A stretch of DNA of 45,320 nucleotides, taken from the NCBI GenBank assembly GCA_016871775.1, contig VHCI01000015.1, forward strand, positions 1 to 45,320. The letters run 5' to 3'. Shown one piece after another: positions 32,969 through 42,800 of this stretch. Source of the DNA: Verrucomicrobiota bacterium (GTDB taxonomy: Bacteria; Verrucomicrobiota; Verrucomicrobiia; Opitutales; Opitutaceae). The translations under genes were made by a program, and so were the position numbers. The notes below the pieces were generated by a model that saw only the letters and a list, made by a program, of their open reading frames with translations, was not told the DNA's origin and made no database searches. Position 1 is the stretch's first letter. The number at the start of each line of letters is the position of its first letter.

Positions 32969-34834
32969 TTAGAAGCCGGCTTGGATCGCGAAGGCGGCCC
33001 GGCTGGCGAGGCGCTCGCCGGGGCGAATGTCGCCGTTAAAGCTGAGTGAGGCGCTCCAGCGCTGGCTCAGGGCGAGGGTAGCCGCGGCGCCGAACTCCAG
33101 CCCGCCTCCGTCGCCGGCGGTGGTGTAGACCGTTGCCGGACGGGCGAAGTTGTCTGCCAGGCGGCCTGTGACTGAGCGCTTGCCGGGGCTGATCTCCTCG
33201 TGCCAGGCCCCGCGGAGGTCGAAGCGGAAGCCGCGGCCTTCAAGCTTGGTGGACCAGCTGGCGTCGAGGCCGACGGAGCCGGCGGTGCTGTTCGCCTCCT
33301 GGGCCTCGTAGGCCATCGGGAGGGCGGGAAGGTCCTTCTCCTGGTGGGCCTCAAGCGTCACGCGCTGCGCGCGCAGCCCGAGCCAGGGGCGGAGTTCGGT
33401 GCCGCTGGCCGCGAGGGCCAAGGAACCGCGGAGCCCAGCGCCCCAGCGGTCCCCGGCGGTGCGGGCGCGAGTGGCGAGGCCGCCGAAGGCGGTGGTGCGG
33501 CGGATGTCCTCCACCGCGAGCACCCCGTAATCGACGTCCGCCGTGAGCGTGACGCCGGCGAGCAGCCAGGCGCCGTAGGCGCGGGCGCTAGTGTCCTCGA
33601 CCCGGTAGTTGCCACCGGCGTCATCCACGCGGGCGGAGAGGCGACCGGCAGAGAGAGCGCCGCCGAGGGTCAGGCCGGGGTTGAGGCGCTTGTCGGCGCC
33701 CGCGAGCACGACCTGACCGCGGTAGCCGAAGCCGGGGCGCCAGGCGTCGCGCGCGCGCTCGCCAGCGGCGTACTGGACCGCGGCGTAGGCTCCGCCGTTA
33801 CTTTGCGGGCGGGCGAGGTGGGCGGTGCGGGCCTCGAAGGCGGCGCTGCCAAGGCCGGCGAGCGCGAGGGCCGCGCTGCCCTCGGTGGCGGTGAACCCGA
33901 GCGCCCGCTCGGGGTTCAGCTGCTCGTTGACCATCCCGGCAAGGATGGCGTGGGTGCGGGCGGTGGGGTGGATGTCATCCCAGAAGACGTAGCCGTTCGG
34001 ATTGCCCTGCCCGCCTCCCTGGGCGGCCGGCGCGAGGAAGAACGAGGTCGTGTTGGTGAAGCCGAAGGCGGCGCCGGACTCGGCAATGCGGTCGACGATC
34101 CCCTGCAGGTCGACGAAGACCAAATTCAGGTCGGGGGCGGACGCGGCGACGAGGGAGAGGCGGGCGCGGAGTTCCTGATTGAAGGCGGTGGTGGCGCGGT
34201 TGCCGAAGGTGAACCCGGCGCCGGCCACCCCGCCGGCGGCAAGGGCGCGCGGAGTGCGGCCGAGGTTGGGCAGGCCGCCGACCACGAGGTTGCGGGCGCC
34301 CTGGGCGACGAGCGCCTGGACCTGCCCGGCGACCGCTCGGGCGGTCGCGATCCCAGCGGTGTCGAGCGAAGCCGGGTTGGTCGCGGTGGCCGGGGAGCCA
34401 AGGGCCGGGATCAGGTCATTCGCCCCGGCGAGGACGGTGAAAAGGTCCGTCGGGGCGGGCGTGATGCCGCGCTGGACGAACTGGGCAACCTGCACGCCGA
34501 GCGAGGGCGGCAACTGGGAGGAGCCGGCGGCGGTGGCGCCCCCGACCGCGAAGTTCAGGCTCGTGCGCGCGGAAGGCGGCGCGGTGGCCGCGAGCGCGGG
34601 CGCCGCGCCGAGGAGTTCCGTCCACACCGGCCCGTTGGCGAAACGGCCCTGAAAGTAAGGCGCGGGCGGATTCGGCGCGCCGAGGGCGCTGGTCGCGGCG
34701 AAGAGGTTGCCGGTGTCGCTGAGGCTATCACCGAACGAGTACTGGGCGGTGAAGGTCCGGTTGGCGGTCTGGGACCAGAGCACGGGAGCGGCCAAGAGGG
34801 TGAGCGCGGCCGCACGGAGCAGGGTAATGTTCAT
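32969..34834 (-). CDS. GDSL-esterase autotransporter (type Va, EstA-like)
   Basis: A 621-residue outer-membrane protein. After the signal peptide (AAALTLLAAPVLWSQ) comes a GDSL hydrolase passenger: FGDSLSDTGN with nucleophile Ser37, the GANDL block, and the C-terminal catalytic pair Asp286-x-x-His289 in WDDIHPTA. From about residue 345 to the end the sequence alternates polar and aromatic residues and ends in Phe, as in an autotransporter beta-barrel. The passenger would be displayed on the surface and cleave lipid or glycan esters. Divergent from the TonB receptor with 113 bases between the starts; a TTGACG is placed for a promoter. The leader is strongly C/T-rich. Length agrees with EstA-type proteins. 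Confidence 0.9.
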   Translation of the reverse strand: MNITLLRAAALTLLAAPVLWSQTANRTFTAQYSFGDSLSDTGNLFAATSALGAPNPPAPYFQGRFANGPVWTELLGAAPALAATAPPSARTSLNFAVGGATAAGSSQLPPSLGVQVAQFVQRGITPAPTDLFTVLAGANDLIPALGSPATATNPASLDTAGIATARAVAGQVQALVAQGARNLVVGGLPNLGRTPRALAAGGVAGAGFTFGNRATTAFNQELRARLSLVAASAPDLNLVFVDLQGIVDRIAESGAAFGFTNTTSFFLAPAAQGGGQGNPNGYVFWDDIHPTARTHAILAGMVNEQLNPERALGFTATEGSAALALAGLGSAAFEARTAHLARPQSNGGAYAAVQYAAGERARDAWRPGFGYRGQVVLAGADKRLNPGLTLGGALSAGRLSARVDDAGGNYRVEDTSARAYGAWLLAGVTLTADVDYGVLAVEDIRRTTAFGGLATRARTAGDRWGAGLRGSLALAASGTELRPWLGLRAQRVTLEAHQEKDLPALPMAYEAQEANSTAGSVGLDASWSTKLEGRGFRFDLRGAWHEEISPGKRSVTGRLADNFARPATVYTTAGDGGGLEFGAAATLALSQRWSASLSFNGDIRPGERLASRAAFAIQAGF

Positions 34835-34849
34835 ACAGGGAGGGGGAAG

Positions 34850-34877
34850 ATGCTCCCGAAGAACGCGCCAGCGTCAA
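34850..34877 (-). promoter_or_regulatory. Candidate promoter for the GDSL autotransporter
   Basis: On the minus strand TTGACG (34877-34872) matches five of six -35 bases; GAGCAT (34855-34850) follows after 16 bases as a poor -10. The 5' leader would be very short. No matching pair is clear for the divergent TonB receptor. Confidence 0.3.
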
Positions 34878-34947
34878 ACCCAACCGCGAGGGATGGGCTT
34901 GCCGGCGACGGGCCCCGCGGGGAGAAACCCCCAGGCCCCCACCCCGA

Positions 34948-37875
34948 ATGCCCCGATTCCTCGGCGCCCGTGCGGCCACCCTCCTTGCCCTGCTTACCCT
35001 CGTATCGGCCTTGGCCGCCGCCGCGGATCCCGCCGGCAGCCTGGCCGGCAACGTGAGCAACGCCGCCACCGGCGACCGGCTGGAGGGCGTGCGCGTGACC
35101 CTCCCCGCCCTCGGCCGCGCGACCCTCACCGACCAGGCGGGGCGCTACGAGTTCACCGGCCTGCCCGCGGGCAGCCTCGAGGTCGCCGCGGCCTACACCG
35201 GCCTCGACGCCCAGCGGCGCACGCTCACCGTGCCGGCCGGCGGCCGCGCCACCCTCGACTTCGCGCTCACCTCGGGCGCCTACCGGCTCGACGCCTTCAC
35301 CGTGGCGGGCGAGCGCGAGGGCGGCGCGGCGGCCATCACCGCCCAGCGGAATGCCGCCAACGTCAAGAACGTGGTCGCGATGGATTCCTACGGAAACCTG
35401 CCGAATGTGAGCGCGAGCGAGCTGGCGATCCTCCTCCCCGGCGTCACCGGCGCCCTCAACCTCGAGAACGGCATCGACGGCTTCACCGTGCGCGGGATGG
35501 GCGCGAACCTGAACAACATCACCCTCGACGGCGGGATGCTCTCGACCCAGGGCGCGATGGCGCGCCAGGGCCGCATCAACAACCTCACCGGCGCGATGTT
35601 CGAGGGCCTCGAGCTGATCAAGGGCCACACCCCGGACCGCGGCGCCGACTCCCTCGGCGGCACGATCAACCTCCGCAGCCGCTCCCCGCTCGCGATGCAG
35701 GAACGGCGGCGCGTGACGTACAACTTCGCCGTCCGCTGGGCCCCGCCCTTCACCGACCAGATCCCGCTCCGCGAGGGCCACCGCTCGCACCCCCTGCTCA
35801 ACGTCGGCTGGTGGGAGGTCCTCGATGTCGGCGGCGGCACGCGCAACCTCGGCCTCACGCTGAACACGTTCTACAGCGAGAACGTCGGCGCCTCCCACAG
35901 CACCACCCGCGATTTCCAGAATACCCTCACGGGGCCCGCCTTCCTCTGGGACTACAACACCTTCGACCAGTACAACAACCGCAAGCAGGCCAGCGTGAAC
36001 CTCAAGACCGAGTACCGGCCGTCGCCCCGCACCAAGCTCACGTTCAACGCGATCTACAACGACGCGATCGAGATGGGGAAACTCCGCTTCACCACCCGCG
36101 CCTTCACCAACCAGGTCGTCGGCACCACCGGCACCGCCGGCATCCTCCCGGGCTACACCGACCGCATCACCCAGGTCCGCCCCTCCACCGCCTCCAACTT
36201 CGACGTCCTCACGCAGGGCCCCAACAATTTCTTCCTGCGCACGCGCACCGGCGACCTCGGCTGGGAGCACCGCGCCGGCCCCCTGCAGCTCGAGGCCGGG
36301 GTGATGTTCAGCGCCACCCACATCAACAACGGCTTCGGCAACGACGGCGGCCAGTTCACGATGCGCGTCAACGGCGCCGGCTGGATCCTCGACCGCACCC
36401 GCTCCGACCTCTACCCGCAGTTCCTCCAGAACGCCGGGCCCGACCTCACCCGGCCGGAGAACTACCGCCTCAACGGCTTCTTCCAGAACAACAACGTCGA
36501 CAACGACCACGAGGTCCGCGAGGCCCGCGCCCACGCCCGCTACGAGCTGCCGACGCTCCGCACCTTCCTCAAGGCCGGCGTCCACTGGCGCGAGCAGTTC
36601 GTCCACGACTTCAACCGCCACCGGCGCTGGAGCTACCTCGGCACCACCCTGCCCGCCGACCCCTCGATCCGCACCGTCAACCGCCGCGAGACCGGCTTCG
36701 CCGTCCCCTTCTGGTACACGTCCCAGTTCTTCCGCGACCGCCAGCCGATCGAGCCCGCCCTCTGGCGCGAGGACCTCTACTGGGGCCAGATGCAGCGCTT
36801 CACCGGCACGCGGCGCGTCACCGAGACCGTCACCGCCGGCTACGGGATGGCCCAGGGTCGCGTGGGTAACACCGGGTTCCTCGCCGGCGTGCGCGTCGAG
36901 GAGACGGCGACCAACAGCTGGGGCTGGGTGCGCGCCCGCGTCCCGAGCACCGCGGCGCAGCAGGCGGCCGATCCGGTGGGCTCCGCGCTGCGGGACTACG
37001 CCGGGACGCGGCGCGAGCTCCGCGGCGGGTACACGCAGGCGTTCCCGAGCATCCACCTCACCCGCGACCTCGCCCCGAGCTGGAAGGCGCGCCTGAGCTG
37101 GTCGACCAGCTTCGGCCGGCCGCCGCTCAGCAGCCTCCTGCCCAACGAGACCATCAACGAGGCCGCCCAGACCCTCACGGTGAACAACCCCTCGCTGCTG
37201 CCCCAGACCGCGCGCAACTGGGACGCCACCCTCGAGTACTACTTCGAGCCGGTGGGCAACCTGACGATCGGCTGGTTCCACAAGACGATCCGCGACTTCA
37301 TCGTCAGCGGCATCGCCTCCGGCACGATCGGCACGGGCACCGACAACGGGTACGCGGGGGAATTCGGGGGCTTCACGCGGCTCAGCAGCGCCAACGCCGG
37401 CACCGCCTACGTGCAGGGCTGGGAGCTGAGCTACCAGCAGCAGTTCACCTTTCTGCCCGGCCTCCTGCGCGGGCTCGGCGCCTCGCTCAACCTCACCGCG
37501 CTCGCCGCCCACGGCGACTACGGCGGCCGCGGGCGCCGCGAGGGCCGGGACGTCGAGGGCTTCGTCCCCCGCACCGGCAACGCCAGCCTGTTCTGGCGCC
37601 ACCGCGGCTTCACCTCCCGCCTGATCGTGAACCACACCGGCGAGGCGATCACCGACTTCACCGAGGGCCAGCCCGGCCGCAGCCGCTACCTCGCCGCGCG
37701 CACCGTGCTCAGCGCCGGCGTCGGCTACCAGGTGCGCCCGTCGCTCAGTCTCTCCCTGGACGTCAACAACCTGACCAACGCCCCCCAATCGGCGTACCGC
37801 GGCCTCCCGGACCGGATGCAGTTCAAGCTCTTCGCCGGCACGTCCGTAACCGCCGGCCTCAACGGCCGGTTCTAG
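34948..37875 (+). CDS. TonB-dependent receptor with carboxypeptidase-like N-terminal domain
   Basis: A 975-residue outer-membrane receptor. Signal peptide (ATLLALLTLVSALAAAA), then a carboxypeptidase-regulatory-like domain (about 30-110: GSLAGNVSNAATGDRLEGV, GRYEFTGLPAGSLEV), a plug (about 130-250: ELAILLPGVTG, FTVRGMGANLNNITLDGG, RGADSLGGTINLRSRSPL) and a long barrel ending in Phe (GLNGRF). This SusC-like architecture is typical of glycan uptake in Bacteroidota and is expanded in Opitutaceae; no SusD partner is next to it. The start is the ATG giving the signal peptide. The divergent GDSL autotransporter gene may share regulation. An imperfect hairpin follows the stop. Confidence 0.93.
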   Translation: MPRFLGARAATLLALLTLVSALAAAADPAGSLAGNVSNAATGDRLEGVRVTLPALGRATLTDQAGRYEFTGLPAGSLEVAAAYTGLDAQRRTLTVPAGGRATLDFALTSGAYRLDAFTVAGEREGGAAAITAQRNAANVKNVVAMDSYGNLPNVSASELAILLPGVTGALNLENGIDGFTVRGMGANLNNITLDGGMLSTQGAMARQGRINNLTGAMFEGLELIKGHTPDRGADSLGGTINLRSRSPLAMQERRRVTYNFAVRWAPPFTDQIPLREGHRSHPLLNVGWWEVLDVGGGTRNLGLTLNTFYSENVGASHSTTRDFQNTLTGPAFLWDYNTFDQYNNRKQASVNLKTEYRPSPRTKLTFNAIYNDAIEMGKLRFTTRAFTNQVVGTTGTAGILPGYTDRITQVRPSTASNFDVLTQGPNNFFLRTRTGDLGWEHRAGPLQLEAGVMFSATHINNGFGNDGGQFTMRVNGAGWILDRTRSDLYPQFLQNAGPDLTRPENYRLNGFFQNNNVDNDHEVREARAHARYELPTLRTFLKAGVHWREQFVHDFNRHRRWSYLGTTLPADPSIRTVNRRETGFAVPFWYTSQFFRDRQPIEPALWREDLYWGQMQRFTGTRRVTETVTAGYGMAQGRVGNTGFLAGVRVEETATNSWGWVRARVPSTAAQQAADPVGSALRDYAGTRRELRGGYTQAFPSIHLTRDLAPSWKARLSWSTSFGRPPLSSLLPNETINEAAQTLTVNNPSLLPQTARNWDATLEYYFEPVGNLTIGWFHKTIRDFIVSGIASGTIGTGTDNGYAGEFGGFTRLSSANAGTAYVQGWELSYQQQFTFLPGLLRGLGASLNLTALAAHGDYGGRGRREGRDVEGFVPRTGNASLFWRHRGFTSRLIVNHTGEAITDFTEGQPGRSRYLAARTVLSAGVGYQVRPSLSLSLDVNNLTNAPQSAYRGLPDRMQFKLFAGTSVTAGLNGRF

Positions 37876-37882
37876 GCCGCGA

Positions 37883-37925
37883 GGGGCTTCCTCGCCCGAC
37901 GGCTGCTCGCGGACGAGGAGGCCCC
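37883..37925 (+). terminator. Hairpin after the large TonB receptor
   Basis: GGGGCTTCCTCG (37883-37894) pairs with CGAGGAGGCCCC (37914-37925) over 12 positions with one G-U pair and a 19-base loop, eight bases after the stop. There is no T-tract. It separates the receptor from the AbrB-like gene. Confidence 0.4.
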
Positions 37926-37979
37926 CGCCCGCTGAATCCCGCGGTTTACGCCAACAAACTTGTCGCCCATCTTCCCGCC

Positions 37980-38252
37980 GTGGTCCGCCAACTGAAACTC
38001 CGAAGGATCGGTCGCTCCCTGGGGGTAGTCCTGCCCCAAGCAGCGCTAGCCCGCCTCGTCGCGACGGAGGGAGACTTCCTCACCCTGACCGTGGCTCCGG
38101 ACGGCGTCCGCCTGACCCGCGCGAACCGGGAATTCACCCCGTCGATGGCGACTTTCGCCGCCTTGGACCGCCGCTATCGCAACGCCTTGCGGGCCTTGGA
38201 CCAGAAAACCCGGCAAGCCCGCGCCTGCCTCCCCGCCCGCCCCGACCCTTGA
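37980..38252 (+). CDS. Orphan AbrB/MazE-type antitoxin-like DNA-binding protein
   Basis: A 90-residue cytoplasmic protein. Residues 5-55 fit the SpoVT/AbrB swapped-hairpin fold of MazE-type antitoxins: [19 protein letters not shown], then [17 protein letters not shown]. The C-terminal tail ([21 protein letters not shown]) matches the helix that binds a toxin of the Doc/Fic type in relatives. No toxin gene follows: glycyl-tRNA synthetase starts 35 bases downstream on the same strand. It may be a solitary regulator, or have lost its partner. The start is a GTG that gives the expected family N-terminus. No Shine-Dalgarno. Confidence 0.7.
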   Translation: MVRQLKLRRIGRSLGVVLPQAALARLVATEGDFLTLTVAPDGVRLTRANREFTPSMATFAALDRRYRNALRALDQKTRQARACLPARPDP

Positions 38253-38286
38253 CCCGCCTCGTGGCCGGCGGCTTACTGCCCCCTTT

Positions 38287-39813
38287 ATGTCCGCCGCTCC
38301 CGCCTCCCCCGCCGTCTCGATGGACGCCATCGCCGCCCTCGCCAAACGGCGCGGCTTCATCTTCCAGTCGTCCGAGATCTACGGCGGCCTCAACGGCTTC
38401 TTCGACTACGGCCCCCTCGGCGTTGAACTGAAGAAAAACATCCGCGACTGCTGGTGGGCCGATATGGTCCGCCGCCGCGACGACGTCGTGGGCGTCGAGA
38501 CGTCCATCATCATGCACCCCAAGGTCTGGGAGGCCTCCGGCCACGTCGCCGGCTTCACCGACCCGCTGGTCGACTGCAAGGTGAGCAAGCAGCGCTACCG
38601 CGCCGACCAGCTGTTCTTCTCCCCCGTGATCGTCGAGGGCGCGGTGATCGGGTACGTGAGCGCGCTGGAGAGCGAGCGCACCACCGAGGACCTGCAGGCG
38701 GCGGCCGAGACCCTCAAGCGCAAGAAGGCCGTGCAGGGCAAGCTGGAGCCGGTGGCGCCCCGCGACTTCACCGAGGCCAAGCCCGAGGAGGTCCCGCTCG
38801 TCCCCTCCCCCGCGACCGGCGAACCCGGCAGCCTGACGCCCCCGCGCGCGTTCAATATGATGTTCGAGACCTACGTCGGGGCGCTGCGCGACGCCTCCGC
38901 CGTGGCCTACCTGCGGCCCGAGACGGCGCAGGGGATGTTCGTCGACTTCCGCAACGTGGTCGACACCGGCCGCGTGAAGCTCCCCTTCGGCATCGCCCAG
39001 ATCGGCAGGTCGTTCCGCAACGAGATCACCCCGCGCAACTTCATCTTCCGCTCCCGCGAGTTCGAGCAGATGGAGATGGAATACTTCATCCACCCCGACG
39101 CCGATTGGCTCGCCTGCCACGAGGGATGGCTCCGCTGGTGCCAGGACTGGCTCCAGAGCATCGGGCTCCCCGCCTCCCACCTCTCGCTCCACGAGCACCC
39201 CAAGGAGAAGCTCGCGTTCTACTCCCGCCGCACCGTCGACATCATGTTCCGCTACCCGTTCGGGGTGCAGGAACTCTGGGGCATCGCCGCCCGCAGCGAC
39301 TACGACCTCAAGCAGCACCAGCAGCACAGCGGCGTCCCGCAGGTCTACTTCGACGAGGCCACCAAGCAGAAGGTCGTCCCGCACGTCATCGAGCCCGCCG
39401 TGGGCGTCGACCGCATTTTGCTCGCCGTGCTCTGCGCCGGTTACGCCGAGGAGGACGTCACCGACGACAAGGGCAACGTCGAGAAGCGCACCGTCCTCCG
39501 GCTCTCGCCCCGCATCGCGCCAGTGAAGGTCGCCGTGCTCCCGCTGCTCAAGAACAAGGAGGCCCTCGTCGCCCGCGCCCGTGAGCTGCACGCCAAGCTC
39601 AAGCGCAACTACGCGGTGTTCTACGACGAGGGCGGCGCCATCGGCCGCCGCTACCGCCGGCAGGACGAAATCGGCACGCCCTGGTGCGTGACCATCGACT
39701 TCGAGACGATCGAGAAGGACGGCACCTTCACGCTGCGCGAGCGCGACTCGATGCAGCAGCGGCGCATCACCGAGGCGGAGCTGTTCCAGCTGCTCGCCGA
39801 GCAGGTGTACTGA
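38287..39813 (+). CDS. glyQS: Glycyl-tRNA synthetase, single-chain (class IIa)
   Basis: A 508-residue dimeric-type glycyl-tRNA synthetase that charges tRNA-Gly. It begins with [17 protein letters not shown] and [13 protein letters not shown], has class II motif 2 in [26 protein letters not shown] and motif 3 in the [13 protein letters not shown] block, and a C-terminal anticodon-binding domain from [14 protein letters not shown] on. This is the eukaryote/archaea-like alpha2 form, not the alpha-beta GlyQ/GlyS form. The start [18 protein letters not shown] is used; a second ATG 14 codons in ([11 protein letters not shown]) would also fit the family. No T-box leader is visible in the 35 bases upstream. 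It converges on the giant repeat gene. Confidence 0.95.
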   Translation: MSAAPASPAVSMDAIAALAKRRGFIFQSSEIYGGLNGFFDYGPLGVELKKNIRDCWWADMVRRRDDVVGVETSIIMHPKVWEASGHVAGFTDPLVDCKVSKQRYRADQLFFSPVIVEGAVIGYVSALESERTTEDLQAAAETLKRKKAVQGKLEPVAPRDFTEAKPEEVPLVPSPATGEPGSLTPPRAFNMMFETYVGALRDASAVAYLRPETAQGMFVDFRNVVDTGRVKLPFGIAQIGRSFRNEITPRNFIFRSREFEQMEMEYFIHPDADWLACHEGWLRWCQDWLQSIGLPASHLSLHEHPKEKLAFYSRRTVDIMFRYPFGVQELWGIAARSDYDLKQHQQHSGVPQVYFDEATKQKVVPHVIEPAVGVDRILLAVLCAGYAEEDVTDDKGNVEKRTVLRLSPRIAPVKVAVLPLLKNKEALVARARELHAKLKRNYAVFYDEGGAIGRRYRRQDEIGTPWCVTIDFETIEKDGTFTLRERDSMQQRRITEAELFQLLAEQVY

Positions 39814-39859
39814 TACCCGCCGCGCCCCGCCCCCGCTGCCGGGGACCGGGGAGACAGCC

Positions 39860-39877
39860 GTCCGCTTAGTAGCGGAC
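39860..39877. terminator. Hairpin spanning the stop codon of the delta-60 gene
   Basis: GTCCGCT (39860-39866) and AGCGGAC (39871-39877) pair perfectly around TAGT. The minus-strand stop (39866-39868) lies in the hairpin. No T-tract follows in either direction. Confidence 0.35.
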
Positions 39878-42800
39878 CTCGTAGACCTCGAGCAGCGCGG
39901 GGCCGCCGCCGGCCGCGCTGACCTGCACCGTGTACACCCCGGCGGGGAGCGTCGCTAGGACGGCGGCGTCGCGGCTGCCCGGGACCAGCGCGAAGGCGCC
40001 TGACCGCACGGCCGCTTCGGCGACCTCCGGCACGCTCGCCACCCAATTGTCATTCGCGCCCAGCGCCACGCCGGCGCCGTCGTAGAGCGCGAGCGCGGGA
40101 TCCTCCGCGGCCACGAGGCCACCGAGGCGCGTCAAGCCCGGGCCGACACCGCGCAGGAGCAGGCGCGCCGCCGCGCCACCCTCGAGCACGAAGCCGCTGA
40201 TCAGAGCATCGAAACCGGTGCCGGCCCGCCCAAGGCTGGAGACGTTGACCAATCGGGAGCGCTCGCCCGCACCCGCGTCGTAGATTTCCGCGAGCGCGAC
40301 CCCGCCCGCGCCGCGCGCGTCGGAGATCTGGATCGTGTAGGTGCCCGGCGCGAGCAAGACGACCGCGGCGCTGTCCGCGCTACCCGCCCGGAACGGGAAG
40401 GCGCCGGTCTCACCGGCCACGCGGGCGATGTCCGCCGCGGAGCCCCAGCCCTCGTTGCCCGTCACCCGCTGGCCGTCGGTGCGTTGCAGTTCGAGGCGAG
40501 GCGCCTGCAGGGCGCCGTTGACGCCGAAAGCCTCCAGCGCGGGACCGGCCCCGCGCACCAGTACGCGGCGGGGCTCGTCGCCGGCGATGGCGAAGCCGAG
40601 CACCAGCGGGAACCCGGGTTCCACGCGTCCGCGGGTCGAAAGGTTCGCCAGCCGGGCCGGACCTGCGCCGGCGGCGGCGGTGTCACCCTGGACGCGGATC
40701 TCCACGGTGCCCTCTCCGGGCACCAGGCTGACCACGGAACGGGGGAGGATGCCCGTGGCGCCGTCGATCACGGCCTGCGCCGCCGCGGAGGAAGGCGCGG
40801 TGGTGATGCTGCCGGGGATGGCGAGGCCCGGGACCGGGCTGGCATAGTTGAATTCGCGGACACTTTCCTGGATGCCACCCGAGATGCCGGCCGAACCGGC
40901 CACGATCGCGCGGGCCCGCACGTAGAAGCTGCCGTTCGCGGGCAGGTTCAGCCCGGCAAGTTGCCAAGCGGCCGCACCCGCGGCGCGCACGCCGCTGCCT
41001 AGCACCGACCAGGTGACCAGGTCCACGGACTGCTCGAACACCACCGCCGAGGCCTCGCCGACCGGGCCGGTGCGGCTGAGCGTGACAGAGCCGCGGTTCG
41101 CGGCGACCCCGAGGGTCTGGCCGCCGACGCCGATGCTGGAGAGCCGGGCGAGCGCCGGACGGCCCACGCCGCCGATCACCCGGAAGCGGCCCGCGGCCAT
41201 CAGGCGGCCATCGGCCTGTGCCGCGAGGGCGGTGACGGCGGCGTCGGGCGCCGGGTTGAACGCGGTCACGAGCTCCCCGCCAGGGGCGAGGAGGAGCAGG
41301 TGGGAGCGGGCGGCGCCGGTGGCGGGGGTGATCGCGCCGGCGCCGGCCACCACGATGCCGCCGTCAGCGAGGAGCGTGAAGGCGCGGAGGTCGCCAGTCG
41401 CGAGCGTGGCGCCGGCGGAGGCCCCAGCCGCGGTCAGGCGGACCAGCGTGCGACCCTGCAGCGCGAGGATGCGGCCGTCCGGCTGCACCGCGAGGCCCGT
41501 CACCGGGCCGGTCACCGCGGCGGAGAACGAGGCGTCGGCGGAGCCGTTGGCGTTGAGGCGCAGGAGCCCGGAGGCGTGGCCGGCGAGGATCCGGCCGTCG
41601 GGCTGGAGCGCGAGGGCGAAGACGGCCTGCGGAACCGCGGGGTCGAAGGCGGCGTCGAGGCCGCCGTCCGCGTTGAGGCGCACCAGGTTGGCGCGCGCGG
41701 CGCCGCCAATACTAGTGAAGGCGCCGCCCGCGAGGACGCGGCCGTCCGGGAGCGCGAGGAGCGCGCGCACCGGCGCATTGGGCCGGGGCTGGAACGAGGT
41801 GGCGACCGAGCCGTTGTCGTTGAGCATCGCGAGGTGGCGTGCGCCGACGCCGCCGATCACCGAGAAGTCGCCCCCGACGATCACGGATCCGCTGAGCTGC
41901 AGGTCGCTGAAGTTGCCGCCGACCAGGAGCGTGCCGTCGACGAGGGCCGAGACCACGTTGATCGAGCCGCGGATGTCGGGATTGAAATCGAGGTCCAGCG
42001 AGCCGTCGCGGGCGACGCGGGCGAGCCGGTTGCGGGTGACCGAGGCGCCGCCGCCCGGGCGCAGGGCGCTGAAGCTCCCGCCGAGGACGACCGCCCCGTC
42101 TGCCTGCACCGCGACCGCACGCACGCCTCCATTGGGCGAGGGGTTGAAGGCGCCGTCGACCGTGCCGTCGGCGTTCAGCCGCGCCAGGCCGGAGCGCTCG
42201 ACCGTCGCACCGGCCGCGCCGGGCTGGAGGGACGAGAAGGCCCCGCCGACCACCAACTGGCTGCCGGCGGCGCCGAGGGCGTCGACCTGCGCGTTCGGGT
42301 TCGGGTTGTAGCCGGTGTCGAGCGAGCCGTCCGCGTTGAACCGGGCGAGGTGGTTGCGGGTGACCGGCGTGCCGGTCGCGTTGGGGATGACGCTCGTGAA
42401 GAGGCCGCCGGCCACGACCTTGCCGTCGGCCTGGAGGACGAGGGCGTTGACGTTAGAGTTGGGCGACGGGTTGTAGTTCGTGTCGATCGTCCCGTTCTCG
42501 TTCACGCGGGCCAGGTAGCTGCGGGGCACCGCGGTCGAGGTGAGGTTGGGCGTGAAGCTGGTGAACGCGCCGCCGACCACGGCCTTGCCGTCCGGCTGGA
42601 GCACGAGGGACGAGATCGCGGCGTTGGCGCTCGGGTCGTAGGTGACGTCGAGGGAGCCGTTGTCGTCGATGCGGGCGATGCGGTTGCGCGCGGTGTCGGA
42701 CACCGTGGTGAAGCTGCCGACCACGAGGATACGGGTGTCGGGCTGGACGACGATGGCGGCGACGGCGCCGTTGGGGCGCGGGTTGAAGGAGGCATCGATC

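Noticed and set aside
34831-37788. Nearly 1000-codon frame opposite the large TonB receptor
   Set aside because: The other strand shows signal peptide, plug and barrel motifs; this one has only low-complexity Ala/Glu/Gly/Val sequence.
38253-38286. Possible toxin gene after the AbrB-like protein
   Set aside because: Only 34 bases lie before glycyl-tRNA synthetase, and no frame resembling a Doc or MazF toxin is present on either strand nearby.
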